The notes: generated by a model not told the origin, from the sequence alone. A stretch of 64,000 nucleotides of DNA from Marinobacter denitrificans (GCF_008795955.1 NZ_VMHN01000005.1:62001-126000); one strand, 5' to 3'; positions 25,436 to 33,689 are shown, counted from the stretch's first letter. Numbers and translations are program-made.

Positions 25436-26332
25436 TTATCCTTTTAGTGCAAGGATGCGCTTGGCACCAATGAATACAATGCCTCCCACAACGCCGCCAA
25501 TAACCAGATCCGGATAGTTTGAACCGGTCCAGGCAACAAGAAGCCCCGCAAGGATAACTCCCAGATTGATAACCACATCATTGGCCGAAAAGATCCAGCT
25601 GGCTTTCATGTGAGCACCGCCTTCACGGTGTTTTGCGATCAGAAGAAGGCAGCTGATGTTGGCAACGAGAGCAACAGAGGCGACGGTCATCATCATTGAC
25701 GACTGGGGATCACTGCCGAACAGAAAACGCCTGCCAACCTCAACCAGTACACCGACGGCAAGGATAAGCTGGAGAATGCCAGCCACATGCGCAGCTCTGA
25801 CCTGCATTTTGATGCCGTGCCCAACGGCGTAAAGAGCAAGACCGTAGACGGCAGCGTCGGCAAGCATGTCTAGCGAGTCTGCAATTAGGCCAGCAGACTG
25901 CGCGATCAGGCCCATCGTCATCTCGACCAGAAACATCAGGCCGTTGATTGCCAGCAGTATCCATAAAGTGCCGGATTCCTCAGTCTCGTTGGCATGAGAC
26001 GATTCAGCCGCCCTGACGGACTCAGGGCTGGCGTCTTCTGTCTTCTGCAAGGAAGCGCCCAGACCCAGGGTTTCCAGTTTGCTGGTAATAGGTCTGACTT
26101 CGCCTTGATGGATAATTTCCAGCTTTCGATTCGATAGGTCGAATGAGAGTGACTGAATGTTGTCAAAACCCGTGAGCGCCACTCGAATCATTCGCTCTTC
26201 TGAGGGGCAATCCATTTTTGGCACGCTGTAGGTGCTGAGCTGGCTGTCTGTTTCGGCGGTGACGGGTCTCTGAAGCTCATTGTTTACGACTGAATCTTCG
26301 CTGCCACACTGTCCATCGCAGGGTTTGCTCAT
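25436..26332 (-). CDS. Cation transporter with N-terminal metal-binding domain and CDF-like membrane domain
   Basis: 298 residues from the ATG at 26332 (CGGAG about 9 nt upstream). The N-terminus has a Cys-bearing leader (SKPCDGQCG) and an HMA-like metal-binding fold around 'VPKMDCPSEERMIR' (Cys42). From about residue 125 six TM segments resemble CDF exporters: 'AQSAGLIADSLDMLADAAVYGLALYA' and 'SWIFSANDVVINLG'. This protein type is regularly found next to an accessory lspA and a MerR-type regulator in cadmium/lead/zinc clusters. It is the first gene behind a MerR-type promoter. Confidence 0.87.
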   Translation of the reverse strand: MSKPCDGQCGSEDSVVNNELQRPVTAETDSQLSTYSVPKMDCPSEERMIRVALTGFDNIQSLSFDLSNRKLEIIHQGEVRPITSKLETLGLGASLQKTEDASPESVRAAESSHANETEESGTLWILLAINGLMFLVEMTMGLIAQSAGLIADSLDMLADAAVYGLALYAVGHGIKMQVRAAHVAGILQLILAVGVLVEVGRRFLFGSDPQSSMMMTVASVALVANISCLLLIAKHREGGAHMKASWIFSANDVVINLGVILAGLLVAWTGSNYPDLVIGGVVGGIVFIGAKRILALKG

Positions 26333-26364
26333 TTTCGCGGCTCCGGTTCTCACACAAATCCGTT

Positions 26365-26395
26365 ATTTAAAACCCTGTAGTCACTACAGGGTCAA
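26365..26395 (-). promoter_or_regulatory. MerR-family metal-responsive promoter with 19-bp spacer
   Basis: On the minus strand -35 TTGACC (26395-26390) and -10 TTAAAT (26370-26365) are separated by 19 bp, the overlong spacer of MerR/CadR/PbrR/ZntR promoters. The spacer is filled by a perfect 21-bp dyad ACCCTGTAGT-C-ACTACAGGGT at 26372-26392. It points into the HMA-CDF/lspA/CDF cluster. No merR-type gene is adjacent, so the activator must be encoded elsewhere. Confidence 0.88.
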
Positions 26396-26458
26396 CGTTA
26401 AGTTGTTAGTTTTTGACGACACTGGTGAACCCACCGCGATTCGACGACTTGCGGTATG

Positions 26459-26479
26459 ACCCTGTAGTAACTAAAGAGT
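26459..26479. promoter_or_regulatory. Second, imperfect MerR-type dyad
   Basis: ACCCTGTAGT-A-ACTAAAGAGT matches the dyad 87 bp away in its left half and 8 of 10 positions in its right half. It lies 36 bp before the ATG of the broken Rossmann-protein gene on the plus strand. The -35/-10 context is poor on both strands, so it may be a decayed promoter. Confidence 0.55.
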
Positions 26480-26514
26480 TGAACTGGAGTACATTAAAAG
26501 GAGTTTGAGCAACG

Positions 26515-26861
26515 ATGAGGCAGGGCAACAAGAGCGTACTAATCCTTGGTAGCTACGGAGCTGCAGGGGCGGCTATTGCAACACTCTTGGGCAACGGATC
26601 GACAGCGACATTGTCTTGGCAGGCCGGTCGCTGGAAAAAGGGCGTGAACGGGCGGAACAATTAGATCGCCCGGGGAATACCGGGCAGAGCTGGCATCAAA
26701 TTAACAAGGTGGTGTCCGGTTTAGCGGGGGCCACCACAGGGAGCGAACAGAAGAATTTAGTGAATGACCTGGCGTCAGACGGAAAGCGCTTCCGTGCCCA
26801 CGACGCGATGTACGAAGACAGCCGCTTATATTCAAGTTCAATTCAGTGTCAAAGGATATAA
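26515..26861 (+). pseudogene. Broken saccharopine-dehydrogenase-like NAD(P)-binding protein
   Basis: An ATG behind AAAAGGAG starts MRQGNKSVLILGSYGAAGAA, a typical Rossmann GxxGxxG motif, but the frame stops after 49 codons at 26664. Reading one frame over from about 26607 gives 'DSDIVLAGRSLEKGRERAEQL', the expected continuation of this family, so a single-base deletion near 26605 explains the break. Homology then fades after about 26690, far short of the usual 350 residues or so. The gene is both frameshifted and truncated. Confidence 0.72.
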
Positions 26862-26964
26862 TAAAAGGTTTTGGTTTTAGGTTGTTGAAATACAAAGAAA
26901 AAATTTAAAAATGTAACAACTCTGCAATAAGTGCAAAGCACCATCTACTCAGCATTTGAAAGAC

Positions 26965-26981
26965 TTCAAGTGTCATTTTGA
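26965..26981 (+). promoter_or_regulatory. Weak copy of the 11-bp-spaced direct-repeat operator
   Basis: TTCAAG-N5-TTTTGA lies 26 bp before the porin start at 27007. The first hexamer matches the regulon consensus; the second matches only partly and no good -10 sits at the usual distance. Given as a candidate only. Confidence 0.3.
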
Positions 26982-27006
26982 ATCTATCTAATCTGAAGAG
27001 GTGTCC

Positions 27007-27996
27007 ATGAAAAAGTGTCTATCAATGTTGGTGTTTGGTGGGGTTGCAGTAACTTCAATGAATGCACTAGCGGGGGAAGGTCCTATCCTGTACGGCAAAG
27101 CCAATGTTTCGTATGAAAACCAGGACGACGGTAATAGCGATACCTGGAAGCTCCAGAGTAATGCGTCCCGTCTGGGGGTAAAAGGGGCGCTCAATACCGA
27201 CCTCGAAGGCTTGGAGGCGATCTACAAGGCAGAATTTGAAATATCGATTGATGATGGAGATAAAGATGGCCAAACCTTCTCTCAGCGTAATATTTACGGT
27301 GGCTTCAAGCAGGCGAACCTTGGTGCACTGATTGCGGGAAAATTTGACACACCTTTAAAGTCAGCGCAGGGCAAGGTTGACCAGTTCAACGACCTACAGG
27401 CGGATATAAAAAATATCATGGCTGGTGAAAATCGGACCAGCAACATTGTTCAATACAGTTCCCCACGTCTGTTTGATGCTGTGGGCGTTAGTGTTGCCGT
27501 CATCCCGGGTGAAGAGCAGTCAGCTGGGGCAGAGAACGACGGACCCGCGGATGCAGTTTCCAGCTCTTTTACGTTTGAGAACGAACATTTCTACGGCAGT
27601 ATTGCCTACGATTCTGATATCGAAGATTCACTGGAAGCCGATTCCAGTGGCGATAGCCGTCTCAATATCCTGCGAACCGTAGGGAAGGTCCGATTGAGTA
27701 ACTTTGAGGTCGGTGCAGTTTACCAGTTAGCAGAAGAAAGCGATGGCCCTGGAGAAGATACGTCTTATCTGGTTGGCGGTGCCGTTAACCTTGAGCGTTG
27801 GAAGATCAAGGCGCAGTACGGACTGACAGAAGCTGAGACAACAAACGAGGAGCTAACCCTGCTGGCCTTGGGGCTGGATTATAAACTGGCTAGCAAGAGT
27901 AAGGTTTATGCTTACGTGTCTCAGGTGGAGGCGGACTTGGCTGACTCTGAGGACTCCACATTTGGTGTGGGCTTCGAGCATAAGTTTTCCATGTAG
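27007..27996 (+). CDS. Gram-negative general porin
   Basis: Outer-membrane beta-barrel of 329 residues. A signal peptide (MKKCLSMLVFGGVAVTSMNALA) is followed by 'GPILYGKANVSYE', the repeated amphipathic strands of the OmpC/PhoE-like general porin fold, 'SRLGVKGALNTDLEGLEAIYKAEFE', the loop 'SQRNIYGGFKQANLGALIAGKFDTP' and a C-terminal 'GVGFEHKFSM' strand. The ATG at 27007 with AGAGG upstream is preferred to the in-frame GTG at 27001. An intrinsic terminator follows 118 bp later. Confidence 0.87.
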   Translation: MKKCLSMLVFGGVAVTSMNALAGEGPILYGKANVSYENQDDGNSDTWKLQSNASRLGVKGALNTDLEGLEAIYKAEFEISIDDGDKDGQTFSQRNIYGGFKQANLGALIAGKFDTPLKSAQGKVDQFNDLQADIKNIMAGENRTSNIVQYSSPRLFDAVGVSVAVIPGEEQSAGAENDGPADAVSSSFTFENEHFYGSIAYDSDIEDSLEADSSGDSRLNILRTVGKVRLSNFEVGAVYQLAEESDGPGEDTSYLVGGAVNLERWKIKAQYGLTEAETTNEELTLLALGLDYKLASKSKVYAYVSQVEADLADSEDSTFGVGFEHKFSM

Positions 27997-28053
27997 GGTC
28001 GAGCGCGGTCGCTGAATACAGGGAGACCGACGTATCTGAAATCTTTTCCGGAT

Positions 28054-28070
28054 TTCAAGTTCATTTAAGG
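28054..28070 (+). promoter_or_regulatory. Direct-repeat operator/promoter TTCAAG-N5-TTAAGG
   Basis: Two hexamers with 11-bp periodicity, then 9 nt, then a weak -10 (GATCCT, 28080-28085). It lies after the porin stop and, unusually, before the intrinsic terminator at 28114-28144, so a transcript from it would be only about 50 nt unless it reads through to the outer-membrane gene at 28245. Confidence 0.6.
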
Positions 28071-28113
28071 TTCGTGTGAGATCCTACGTGCGAGTTAACT
28101 AAGGTTATTTAAT

Positions 28114-28144
28114 GGCGGGAATGCTTCATTCCCGCCTTTTTTTT
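28114..28144 (+). terminator. Intrinsic terminator after the porin gene
   Basis: Stem GGCGGGAATG/CATTCCCGCC (28114-28123 and 28127-28136) with a 3-nt loop, followed by eight T residues. A strong rho-independent terminator on the plus strand. Confidence 0.92.
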
Positions 28145-28244
28145 GACCTTTAGTCCGTTGTTCTAGCTGGTTTTAAGATTTACGCCACGATCCGTACGAA
28201 TCGGATATCACAAACAATCAAGAAAGAAACTGGAGGGGATTACG

Positions 28245-29651
28245 TTGAAACGCAACATTCTGGCCACTGCGATTGCAGGGATGACAACACTGTCGGGAAG
28301 TTGGGCCGCGACGGCAGCGGAGATTGAATTCCACGGTGATATGGATAACCGCTTTCAGGCTTACACCAATCAAAGAGACTGGTTTTCTGGTGGTAACTCA
28401 GGTGGCGGTACGCTGAAAGATGACGAGCCGACCGAGAGCTTCGGCGAGGTCAAATATCGCTTCTGGGCGAAAGCAACTTCCGATGACAAAAAAGTTACCG
28501 GTGTTTTTGCGACGGAGATTGGTGGCATCCGCTACGGTGAGGGCTCGGGTGGCGACTATTCCGGTGATGGTGTCAACATCGAAACACGGTGGGCTTATGT
28601 GGATTTTTTGGTGCCCAACACGCTAGATCAGCGCGTATCGCTAGGCTTGCAGCCAGTGTCAGTAAACCGACATGTCTGGAATGAAACCGCCACAGCCGCT
28701 GTTTGGAAAGGCTCACTGGGCTCTGGATTTGACTATCAGTTGTTATGGGGGCGGGGTGACTCTTCCAATGAGAGCGGCGTCGACTCAGAACAGGACGAAG
28801 GCTGGGATGGCGCGGACAACTTCGCGATCAACCTGAACAAGCGTTACTCACCGAACCTGAGCGCAGGCCTTTTCTACCTCTATCAGATGAATGATCAAAT
28901 TGCTGAAGGAGTAGGTACGGTAAATAGCAGGGAATATGAACTGAAGAGCATCGCTGATAACTCCAAATATTCCGTTTCAAGCTTTGGGGTGGAGATGGAT
29001 TATGATCAGGAGACGTCGCTAGGCCGCATGTTCGTGAAGGGTACGGTGATTGGCCAAAGCGGCACAATAGAGGGGGTCAATTTCGTTCCTTTGAATGGTG
29101 CTACGAATCCCAATACGAACTACGACCTTTCCACCTTTCTGGGACGCGGCGAGCTCGGGCTGCAATTTGGACCAAACCAACTGACGTACACCTTGCTCTA
29201 CGCATCGGGCGATGGCAATGAGCAAGATGCGGACTTCGACGCCTTCATCGCCACGGATGTCGACTTCAGCGACAGTATGATTTTTCAGGAAAACATGACG
29301 AGCGATGACTACTTCGCCGAAACGCCCTATATCCTCGACAAAGGGTATTTCATGAACAAGCTTCAGCTCGATCATAAACTAGCGGCCAATATTACGGTCA
29401 GCGGAATGATGGTCTACAACCGCTTGGCTGAGAATATTGCACTTGCAGATGGATCGTCCTCAAAAGATCTCGGACTGGAATTTGGTTCCAAGGTCTCGTA
29501 CTTCCCATACCCTTCGCTTGAGCTGTCGGCAGAAGCTGCATACCTGGCATCAGGCGATGCCATGGATGCGCTGGAGGAAACTGCCTTACAGGACGGCAAA
29601 AGCGATCAGGACATTGTTCATGTTGCCGGTCGGGTAAGGTACAAGTTCTAA
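28245..29651 (+). CDS. Outer-membrane beta-barrel protein (alginate-export-like porin)
   Basis: 468 residues starting at a TTG (28245) directly behind GGAGGGG; no ATG fits. Signal peptide cleavage is expected near 'ATAAE'. The mature part begins 'IEFHGDMDNRFQAYTNQRDWF' and consists of alternating amphipathic strands with acidic, Gly/Asn-rich loops, ending in 'VAGRVRYKF' with the C-terminal Phe of outer-membrane barrels. It is a substrate-unknown porin-type protein. A candidate response-regulator operator lies upstream and a terminator downstream. Confidence 0.78.
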   Translation: MKRNILATAIAGMTTLSGSWAATAAEIEFHGDMDNRFQAYTNQRDWFSGGNSGGGTLKDDEPTESFGEVKYRFWAKATSDDKKVTGVFATEIGGIRYGEGSGGDYSGDGVNIETRWAYVDFLVPNTLDQRVSLGLQPVSVNRHVWNETATAAVWKGSLGSGFDYQLLWGRGDSSNESGVDSEQDEGWDGADNFAINLNKRYSPNLSAGLFYLYQMNDQIAEGVGTVNSREYELKSIADNSKYSVSSFGVEMDYDQETSLGRMFVKGTVIGQSGTIEGVNFVPLNGATNPNTNYDLSTFLGRGELGLQFGPNQLTYTLLYASGDGNEQDADFDAFIATDVDFSDSMIFQENMTSDDYFAETPYILDKGYFMNKLQLDHKLAANITVSGMMVYNRLAENIALADGSSSKDLGLEFGSKVSYFPYPSLELSAEAAYLASGDAMDALEETALQDGKSDQDIVHVAGRVRYKF

Positions 29652-29657
29652 CAAGAA

Positions 29658-29689
29658 CGGGGTGGTGGGAGCGCCACCCCGCTTTTGTT
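29658..29689 (+). terminator. Intrinsic terminator
   Basis: Stem CGGGGTGG/CCACCCCG (29658-29665 and 29674-29681) around an 8-nt loop, followed by CTTTTGTT, 6 bp behind the stop of the outer-membrane protein gene. Confidence 0.85.
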
Positions 29690-29724
29690 ATACGAAATGA
29701 ATCCGCATTAAGTGACTTTTTCCT

Positions 29725-31263
29725 ATGATGACTCGTTCTGCAGTATTTGTGTTCCTGATGCTACTACTAGCTGGTGCGGTACAGGCGGTTGAGCGTGAGC
29801 ATCCAGCAAAGGCAAAGGTCATTCAGGTAGATCGTGATCAAAAAGTGCTTTCCCTCACAGTCGACGATGCCACTGTTGAGGTAGGTGATTTGTTTGTTGT
29901 GTTGCGGGAGCCTGATCATGCAGGCATCCCGGAGAAAAACCTTGCAGTCATCGGTATCGAGAGTATCGGAAAGGATCAAGCAGTAGGGAAAGTGCTGTTT
30001 GGAACGATGCCCTCCGTTGGAGCTGTATCGAAGCGCTTCTACGGTATTCCGGCGGTGTTTACTGACAGAGCCGGCGATCCCAGGCCGGTAACGCCGGCGT
30101 TGAAATCCAGGTTTCCTGATCTCCTGTGGCGGGAGGAGCCAGAGGCGTCAAGTGATCTGCCATTGGTGCGTTTTCAGGTTACTGGTAGAGGTCAAGCCGT
30201 CGCGACCTACAATAACACCTGGTTGGTCGGCATTGTACAGACCGATGCTGAAGCACATCGGGTAGGTTCAGTTGAGGGGGAGGCTTCATCGTCTCCATAT
30301 GCGAAGCTGCCAATCAATGCAAAGTCGTTGTCCGCGTTTCGTTCTGGCAGCGATTACTATTTTGCGGCGGAGCATGGAAACAAACTCAGCTTTTTCCTTG
30401 TTGATTCCAGCGGGGCTGTTCAGAGCCTGGCGTCCATTGAGGTGCCCCGTCGGGAGAAAGTCATCCGAATGGACTGGTACGTTTCAGAGAACTCATATTA
30501 CCTCATTTTGAATCAGTGGAATGGCCGTAGTGTTTCAAGTTCTTTGATCCAGTTGGCCGAGGGGAAGGCTGAAACCATCGGTTTCATTCCCTTAATCTTG
30601 GGATTGCAGGATTTGGACGCTGACGGTCGCCGGGAAACTATTCTCGGGCAGTCTTTCTACTCAGAGCAGGGGTTTGGTTCAGAGATCTATAAAATATCAA
30701 TCTCACCGAACGGGCCTGATCTTGAGAAGGCCGTTCATGAAGAATTAAGCCAGTACACGCCAGTGTTCCGGGTAATCGGTGCCGTTGTTCAGAACGAACC
30801 GAGACCTTTGAATATGGTGACCGTCTCCCAAGGGAAGGTTTCATTTTTCCCTGCTGGCACCGAGGGCCCACATCTGGACTATGAGATTGGAAGCCGGGTG
30901 GCAGGCACGAGTATGACTTACGACGTGTCGCCTGAGTTGGTGTTTAGTCCGAGGCAAACACTATTTTTGCCGAACCTGCTCGTACGCTCCGGTGGGGACG
31001 CAGTTAATATCGGGATTCCACAGGAATCCAGTGCAGCCGAAGATATGATAGGTGTTTATGATACTCGAGTTGATTGGTTGACGCTGAGATCCGGGAAATC
31101 TCCCAAAACGCAGTCAACAAGTCTTCTAACGTCGGTTCCGGTGTCCCCCGTATCAGGCAATACAGAGTTATTCTTTATGTCGCCGGATGAAAACTCAGTT
31201 CAAAGTGACAGTTTTGACGTTGAGACGTTGGTGTATCGGGCTGCTATGCCTACTGGTCGCTGA
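29725..31263 (+). CDS. Exported protein with FlgT-like N-terminal fold and FG-GAP-like repeat, unknown function
   Basis: A 512-residue secreted protein with a clear signal peptide (FVFLMLLLAGAVQA). Residues 28-65 ('AKVIQVDRDQKVLSLTVDDATVEVGDLFVVLRE') look like the SH3-like C-terminal domain of FlgT-type proteins; the remainder reads as beta-propeller-like, with a possible calcium site DLDADGRRE near residue 293. I recognise no enzyme motif. It starts 74 bp after the previous gene's stop, beyond a terminator, and has no obvious ribosome-binding site. Confidence 0.65.
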   Translation: MMTRSAVFVFLMLLLAGAVQAVEREHPAKAKVIQVDRDQKVLSLTVDDATVEVGDLFVVLREPDHAGIPEKNLAVIGIESIGKDQAVGKVLFGTMPSVGAVSKRFYGIPAVFTDRAGDPRPVTPALKSRFPDLLWREEPEASSDLPLVRFQVTGRGQAVATYNNTWLVGIVQTDAEAHRVGSVEGEASSSPYAKLPINAKSLSAFRSGSDYYFAAEHGNKLSFFLVDSSGAVQSLASIEVPRREKVIRMDWYVSENSYYLILNQWNGRSVSSSLIQLAEGKAETIGFIPLILGLQDLDADGRRETILGQSFYSEQGFGSEIYKISISPNGPDLEKAVHEELSQYTPVFRVIGAVVQNEPRPLNMVTVSQGKVSFFPAGTEGPHLDYEIGSRVAGTSMTYDVSPELVFSPRQTLFLPNLLVRSGGDAVNIGIPQESSAAEDMIGVYDTRVDWLTLRSGKSPKTQSTSLLTSVPVSPVSGNTELFFMSPDENSVQSDSFDVETLVYRAAMPTGR

Positions 31264-31293
31264 CTAAAGCTGGATAAGTTGCCCTTGTAGTCG

Positions 31294-32607
31294 TCAAATG
31301 CTTCTGGGAAGCTCGATTAGAACCCGAAGACCGCCTTTAGGTGATGTTGAAAAGTGCATGGCGCCACCGTAGTCATTTATGATTTCCTGAACGATTGAAA
31401 GTCCAAGACCGTAGCCAGGAGTTGTTTCATCCAATCTTTTCTGGCGCCTGGTAAGATCGGCAAGTTGGTGTGAAGCCACTCCTGGGCCGTCATCTTCAAC
31501 AAGAATAGTCAAAATGTCATCGTGAAGTTTCAAGTGTAGATGAGCTTCCTGGGAGCACCATTTGCTAGCGTTATCAAGAACATTGCCCAAGATCTCATTA
31601 AAATCACGCTCATCAATTGGCCAGACAAGCTCTCTGGGTAATCTTTCTTGAAGATGGATCTGTTTGTAAGGATAGATTCGGCTGACGACGTCCACCAGTG
31701 CCAGAGTTCTCTCAATGATTGGTGTCGCCTTTCCAATGTACTGACCGGACATTTCGGTTTTTCTCATTTGAGTGTCGATCAGCTCGTGCATTTCAGACAG
31801 TTGAGACTTAATTTGACTCGCGATTGTGGTGGGAATGGCTTCGTCATTGATCATGGAGTTTATGACGGCAAGGGGGGTTTTTAAGCTATGAGAAATATCT
31901 GCGGCTAGGTGGCGTGAACGGGCAAGTTTTTTGTCGTACGACTCTAATAGACGATTAAGATGTTTGACAAGTTCATCGAATTCTTCAGGTACGCTCTCAT
32001 CCAGTCTATTACGCTCACCCTTTTTAAGCGAAGTTAATTGGGCGCTCATCATTTTTAAAGGTTTTAGTGCGATAGTTACCCCAATAAATATGATCATTGA
32101 TATCGTAACGAGAATTGTAAACGATATGATCCATATAATAACATGGATTTTGTCAAGTGTGTTTGGGGAGTAGGAGCTTCTTTCAATTATAGTAACGCTT
32201 AGTTTATCTTGCCTTTTATTAAACATTTTGTAGTAGCCAAGGATTGATCGATCATCATCCGATATGTGAAAAATTCCAGGCTTTCTGAACGATTCTACCA
32301 CCTGTAATTTCGGTTTAATGTTCTCGCTTGTAAAACTCCGGCCTTGACTGTCTTCGATGTGAACAGAATATTGAGACAATGAAAAATTTCTGAGAGAGGA
32401 TTTTGTAATTACTTCTTTATCATTGGTTAGTATCTTTGAGAGCTGGTTAGCTGCAGCCTGTAGCTGCTGTCTGTGAAGCTCGTCATGGATATAGTCGATT
32501 AAAAGGGTGTGTGAGAAGAATATTAGCCCGGTACACGCGAAACCCGTTAGTGTCAGAAAAGTAAGCAGTTTCCGTTTTATTGAAGGGCGTCGTTTTTTTC
32601 TGGGCAT
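31294..32607 (-). CDS. Sensor histidine kinase 1 (PhoQ/CusS-like), no adjacent response regulator
   Basis: 437 residues from the ATG at 32607 (an upstream in-frame TTG is possible). TM1 is near residues 13-36, a periplasmic sensor of about 120 residues follows, TM2 lies near 154-180, then HAMP, H-box 'DISHSLKTPLA' with His240, N-box 'EILGNVLDNASKW', G1 'VEDDGPGV' and G2 'GYGLGLSIV'. It phosphorylates an OmpR-type regulator, but none is beside it. The gene is AT-rich compared with flanking RND genes. It lies downstream of a small periplasmic protein gene (33089-32793), separated by a terminator. Confidence 0.92.
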   Translation of the reverse strand: MPRKKRRPSIKRKLLTFLTLTGFACTGLIFFSHTLLIDYIHDELHRQQLQAAANQLSKILTNDKEVITKSSLRNFSLSQYSVHIEDSQGRSFTSENIKPKLQVVESFRKPGIFHISDDDRSILGYYKMFNKRQDKLSVTIIERSSYSPNTLDKIHVIIWIISFTILVTISMIIFIGVTIALKPLKMMSAQLTSLKKGERNRLDESVPEEFDELVKHLNRLLESYDKKLARSRHLAADISHSLKTPLAVINSMINDEAIPTTIASQIKSQLSEMHELIDTQMRKTEMSGQYIGKATPIIERTLALVDVVSRIYPYKQIHLQERLPRELVWPIDERDFNEILGNVLDNASKWCSQEAHLHLKLHDDILTILVEDDGPGVASHQLADLTRRQKRLDETTPGYGLGLSIVQEIINDYGGAMHFSTSPKGGLRVLIELPRSI

Positions 32608-32658
32608 GTTGTCTGCCAAGCAGTTGGTTAGAAGTTGTTATCGATTAAATCTAGGACT

Positions 32659-32688
32659 AAAAAAGCCGCACTACAAAAGTAGTGCGGC
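32659..32688 (-). terminator. Intrinsic terminator after the small periplasmic protein gene
   Basis: Perfect 10-bp stem GCCGCACTAC/GTAGTGCGGC with a 4-nt loop (32665-32688), followed on the minus strand by six T residues. It separates the small gene from sensor kinase 1. Confidence 0.92.
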
Positions 32689-32792
32689 AAGACGGAATGG
32701 TGGAGACCATTCACGATGCAACTGGCTTTGAAACGTCATTTATCGAAAGAATTTTCTTCTTAAATCAACAGGCGCTTAGTGCGAAACTTGTT

Positions 32793-33089
32793 CTAATGAC
32801 TAAACTGATCTTTTGAAAACTGGTCCAATTCAGATAGATTGATATCTCCCGATTCGATCATCTCGTGATAGATATCGTCCTTATTCGATAGCATCAATTT
32901 TCGGCGAGCCTCCATGCCCACTTCAGATGCGGCTGCCTGTGTCATTACTCTATGCTGTCTCTTCATGTCCTGAATGCCGCTTTCGGAAAGCATGTTTTGT
33001 GCCAGCTTACCACTATTGGCCTCAGTGGCATGGAGACTTCCTGCAGCCAAGGTTAATGCTAGAGATGCGAGAAAGAGATGTTTTCTCAT
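32793..33089 (-). CDS. Small periplasmic protein A with K-x-Q-H-R motif
   Basis: 98 residues: a signal peptide (RKHLFLASLALTLAAGSLHA) then a short helical domain with 'IQDMKRQHRVM' (about residues 39-49) and an acidic tail. The motif I-x-x-[ML]-K-x-[QE]-H-R-[VL]-[MI] recurs in the small protein at 48949-49179. Both genes stand next to an orphan sensor kinase and both have a direct-repeat operator upstream (here 33139-33155). A role as a sensor-modulating or metal/envelope-stress protein, in the way CpxP acts on CpxA, is an inference. I recognise no named family. Confidence 0.7.
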   Translation of the reverse strand: MRKHLFLASLALTLAAGSLHATEANSGKLAQNMLSESGIQDMKRQHRVMTQAAASEVGMEARRKLMLSNKDDIYHEMIESGDINLSELDQFSKDQFSH

Positions 33090-33138
33090 AGAGTCACCTT
33101 TAAGTTGAATGATCTTCCCATTTATGAAAACAGATGAA

Positions 33139-33155
33139 CTTTAACTCAGCTTGAA
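33139..33155 (-). promoter_or_regulatory. Direct-repeat operator TTCAAG-N5-TTAAAG for small protein A
   Basis: On the minus strand two hexamers repeat every 11 bp, followed 9 nt later by a weak -10-like TTTCAT (33124-33129). It lies 50 bp upstream of the small protein A start. It matches the pattern upstream of both RND operons. Confidence 0.65.
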
Positions 33156-33242
33156 AAAATAAAATTAGATCATGAAAAGAGAACACCGTTAGAAAAACGT
33201 TGCGACGGGATCGTTAATACAAAGGTATTAAAGAGCATTTTT

Positions 33243-33259
33243 TTCAATTTCGTTTCAAG
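33243..33259 (+). promoter_or_regulatory. Direct-repeat operator TTCAAT-N5-TTCAAG with -10 TATACA
   Basis: The repeat has 11-bp periodicity and is followed after 9 nt by TATACA (33269-33274), one of the best -10 hexamers in the set. It points to the DcaP-like porin gene at 33690, but a MITE-like element (33351-33618) now lies between them. Confidence 0.65.
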
Positions 33260-33350
33260 TTCACCTGCTATACATGGCACGTCGTTGATTTGGCGAAAAG
33301 TGCGAGATCAACGACCCACTTACCGGAAGTGGCCTACAACTGAGACGCGC

Positions 33351-33618
33351 TAGTGTGCTGTCTGGTTAATTCGTTTACCTACTGAGGTCCTGAGAATCTG
33401 GAAAGCAAGGCGCAGCGGCGAAGGTGTGGTGGTTCCACGTCAAGCCGGTGCAACGCCGCTAGCCAGATTATCAGGGCCTCCCGCCGGGCGAGCTTATGAA
33501 GGCTTTGGATCTGCGTTGCTGCTCTTCGACATGGAACCACCATGCCTTCAGATCAGCGCCTTGCCCAAAGCCTTCATAAGCTCGCAGTAGGTTAACGAAT
33601 TAACCAGACAGCACACTA
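33351..33618. mobile_element. 268-bp MITE-like element with long terminal inverted repeats
   Basis: The ends are near-perfect inverted repeats of about 33 bp: the left reads TAGTGTGCTGTCTGGTTAAT and on to TTCG, and the right end is its complement with one mismatch (TTTACC versus TTAACC). Both ends carry TA, as expected of a Tc1/mariner/IS630-type target duplication. Inside, further inverted pairs occur (GAGCTTATGAAGGCTTTGG with its complement, and GGTGGTTCCA with TGGAACCACC). It has no coding capacity. It would be moved by a transposase encoded elsewhere. Confidence 0.8.
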
Positions 33619-33689
33619 GGGGTCGGTTTGTTCGATGCCAATTACCGGTCAGATGAAATACAACGAAGGCTCATGGAGACTGATTTACA

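Noticed and set aside
33351..33618. CRISPR array or complete insertion sequence
   Set aside because: There are terminal and nested inverted repeats but no regularly spaced direct repeats and no transposase frame.
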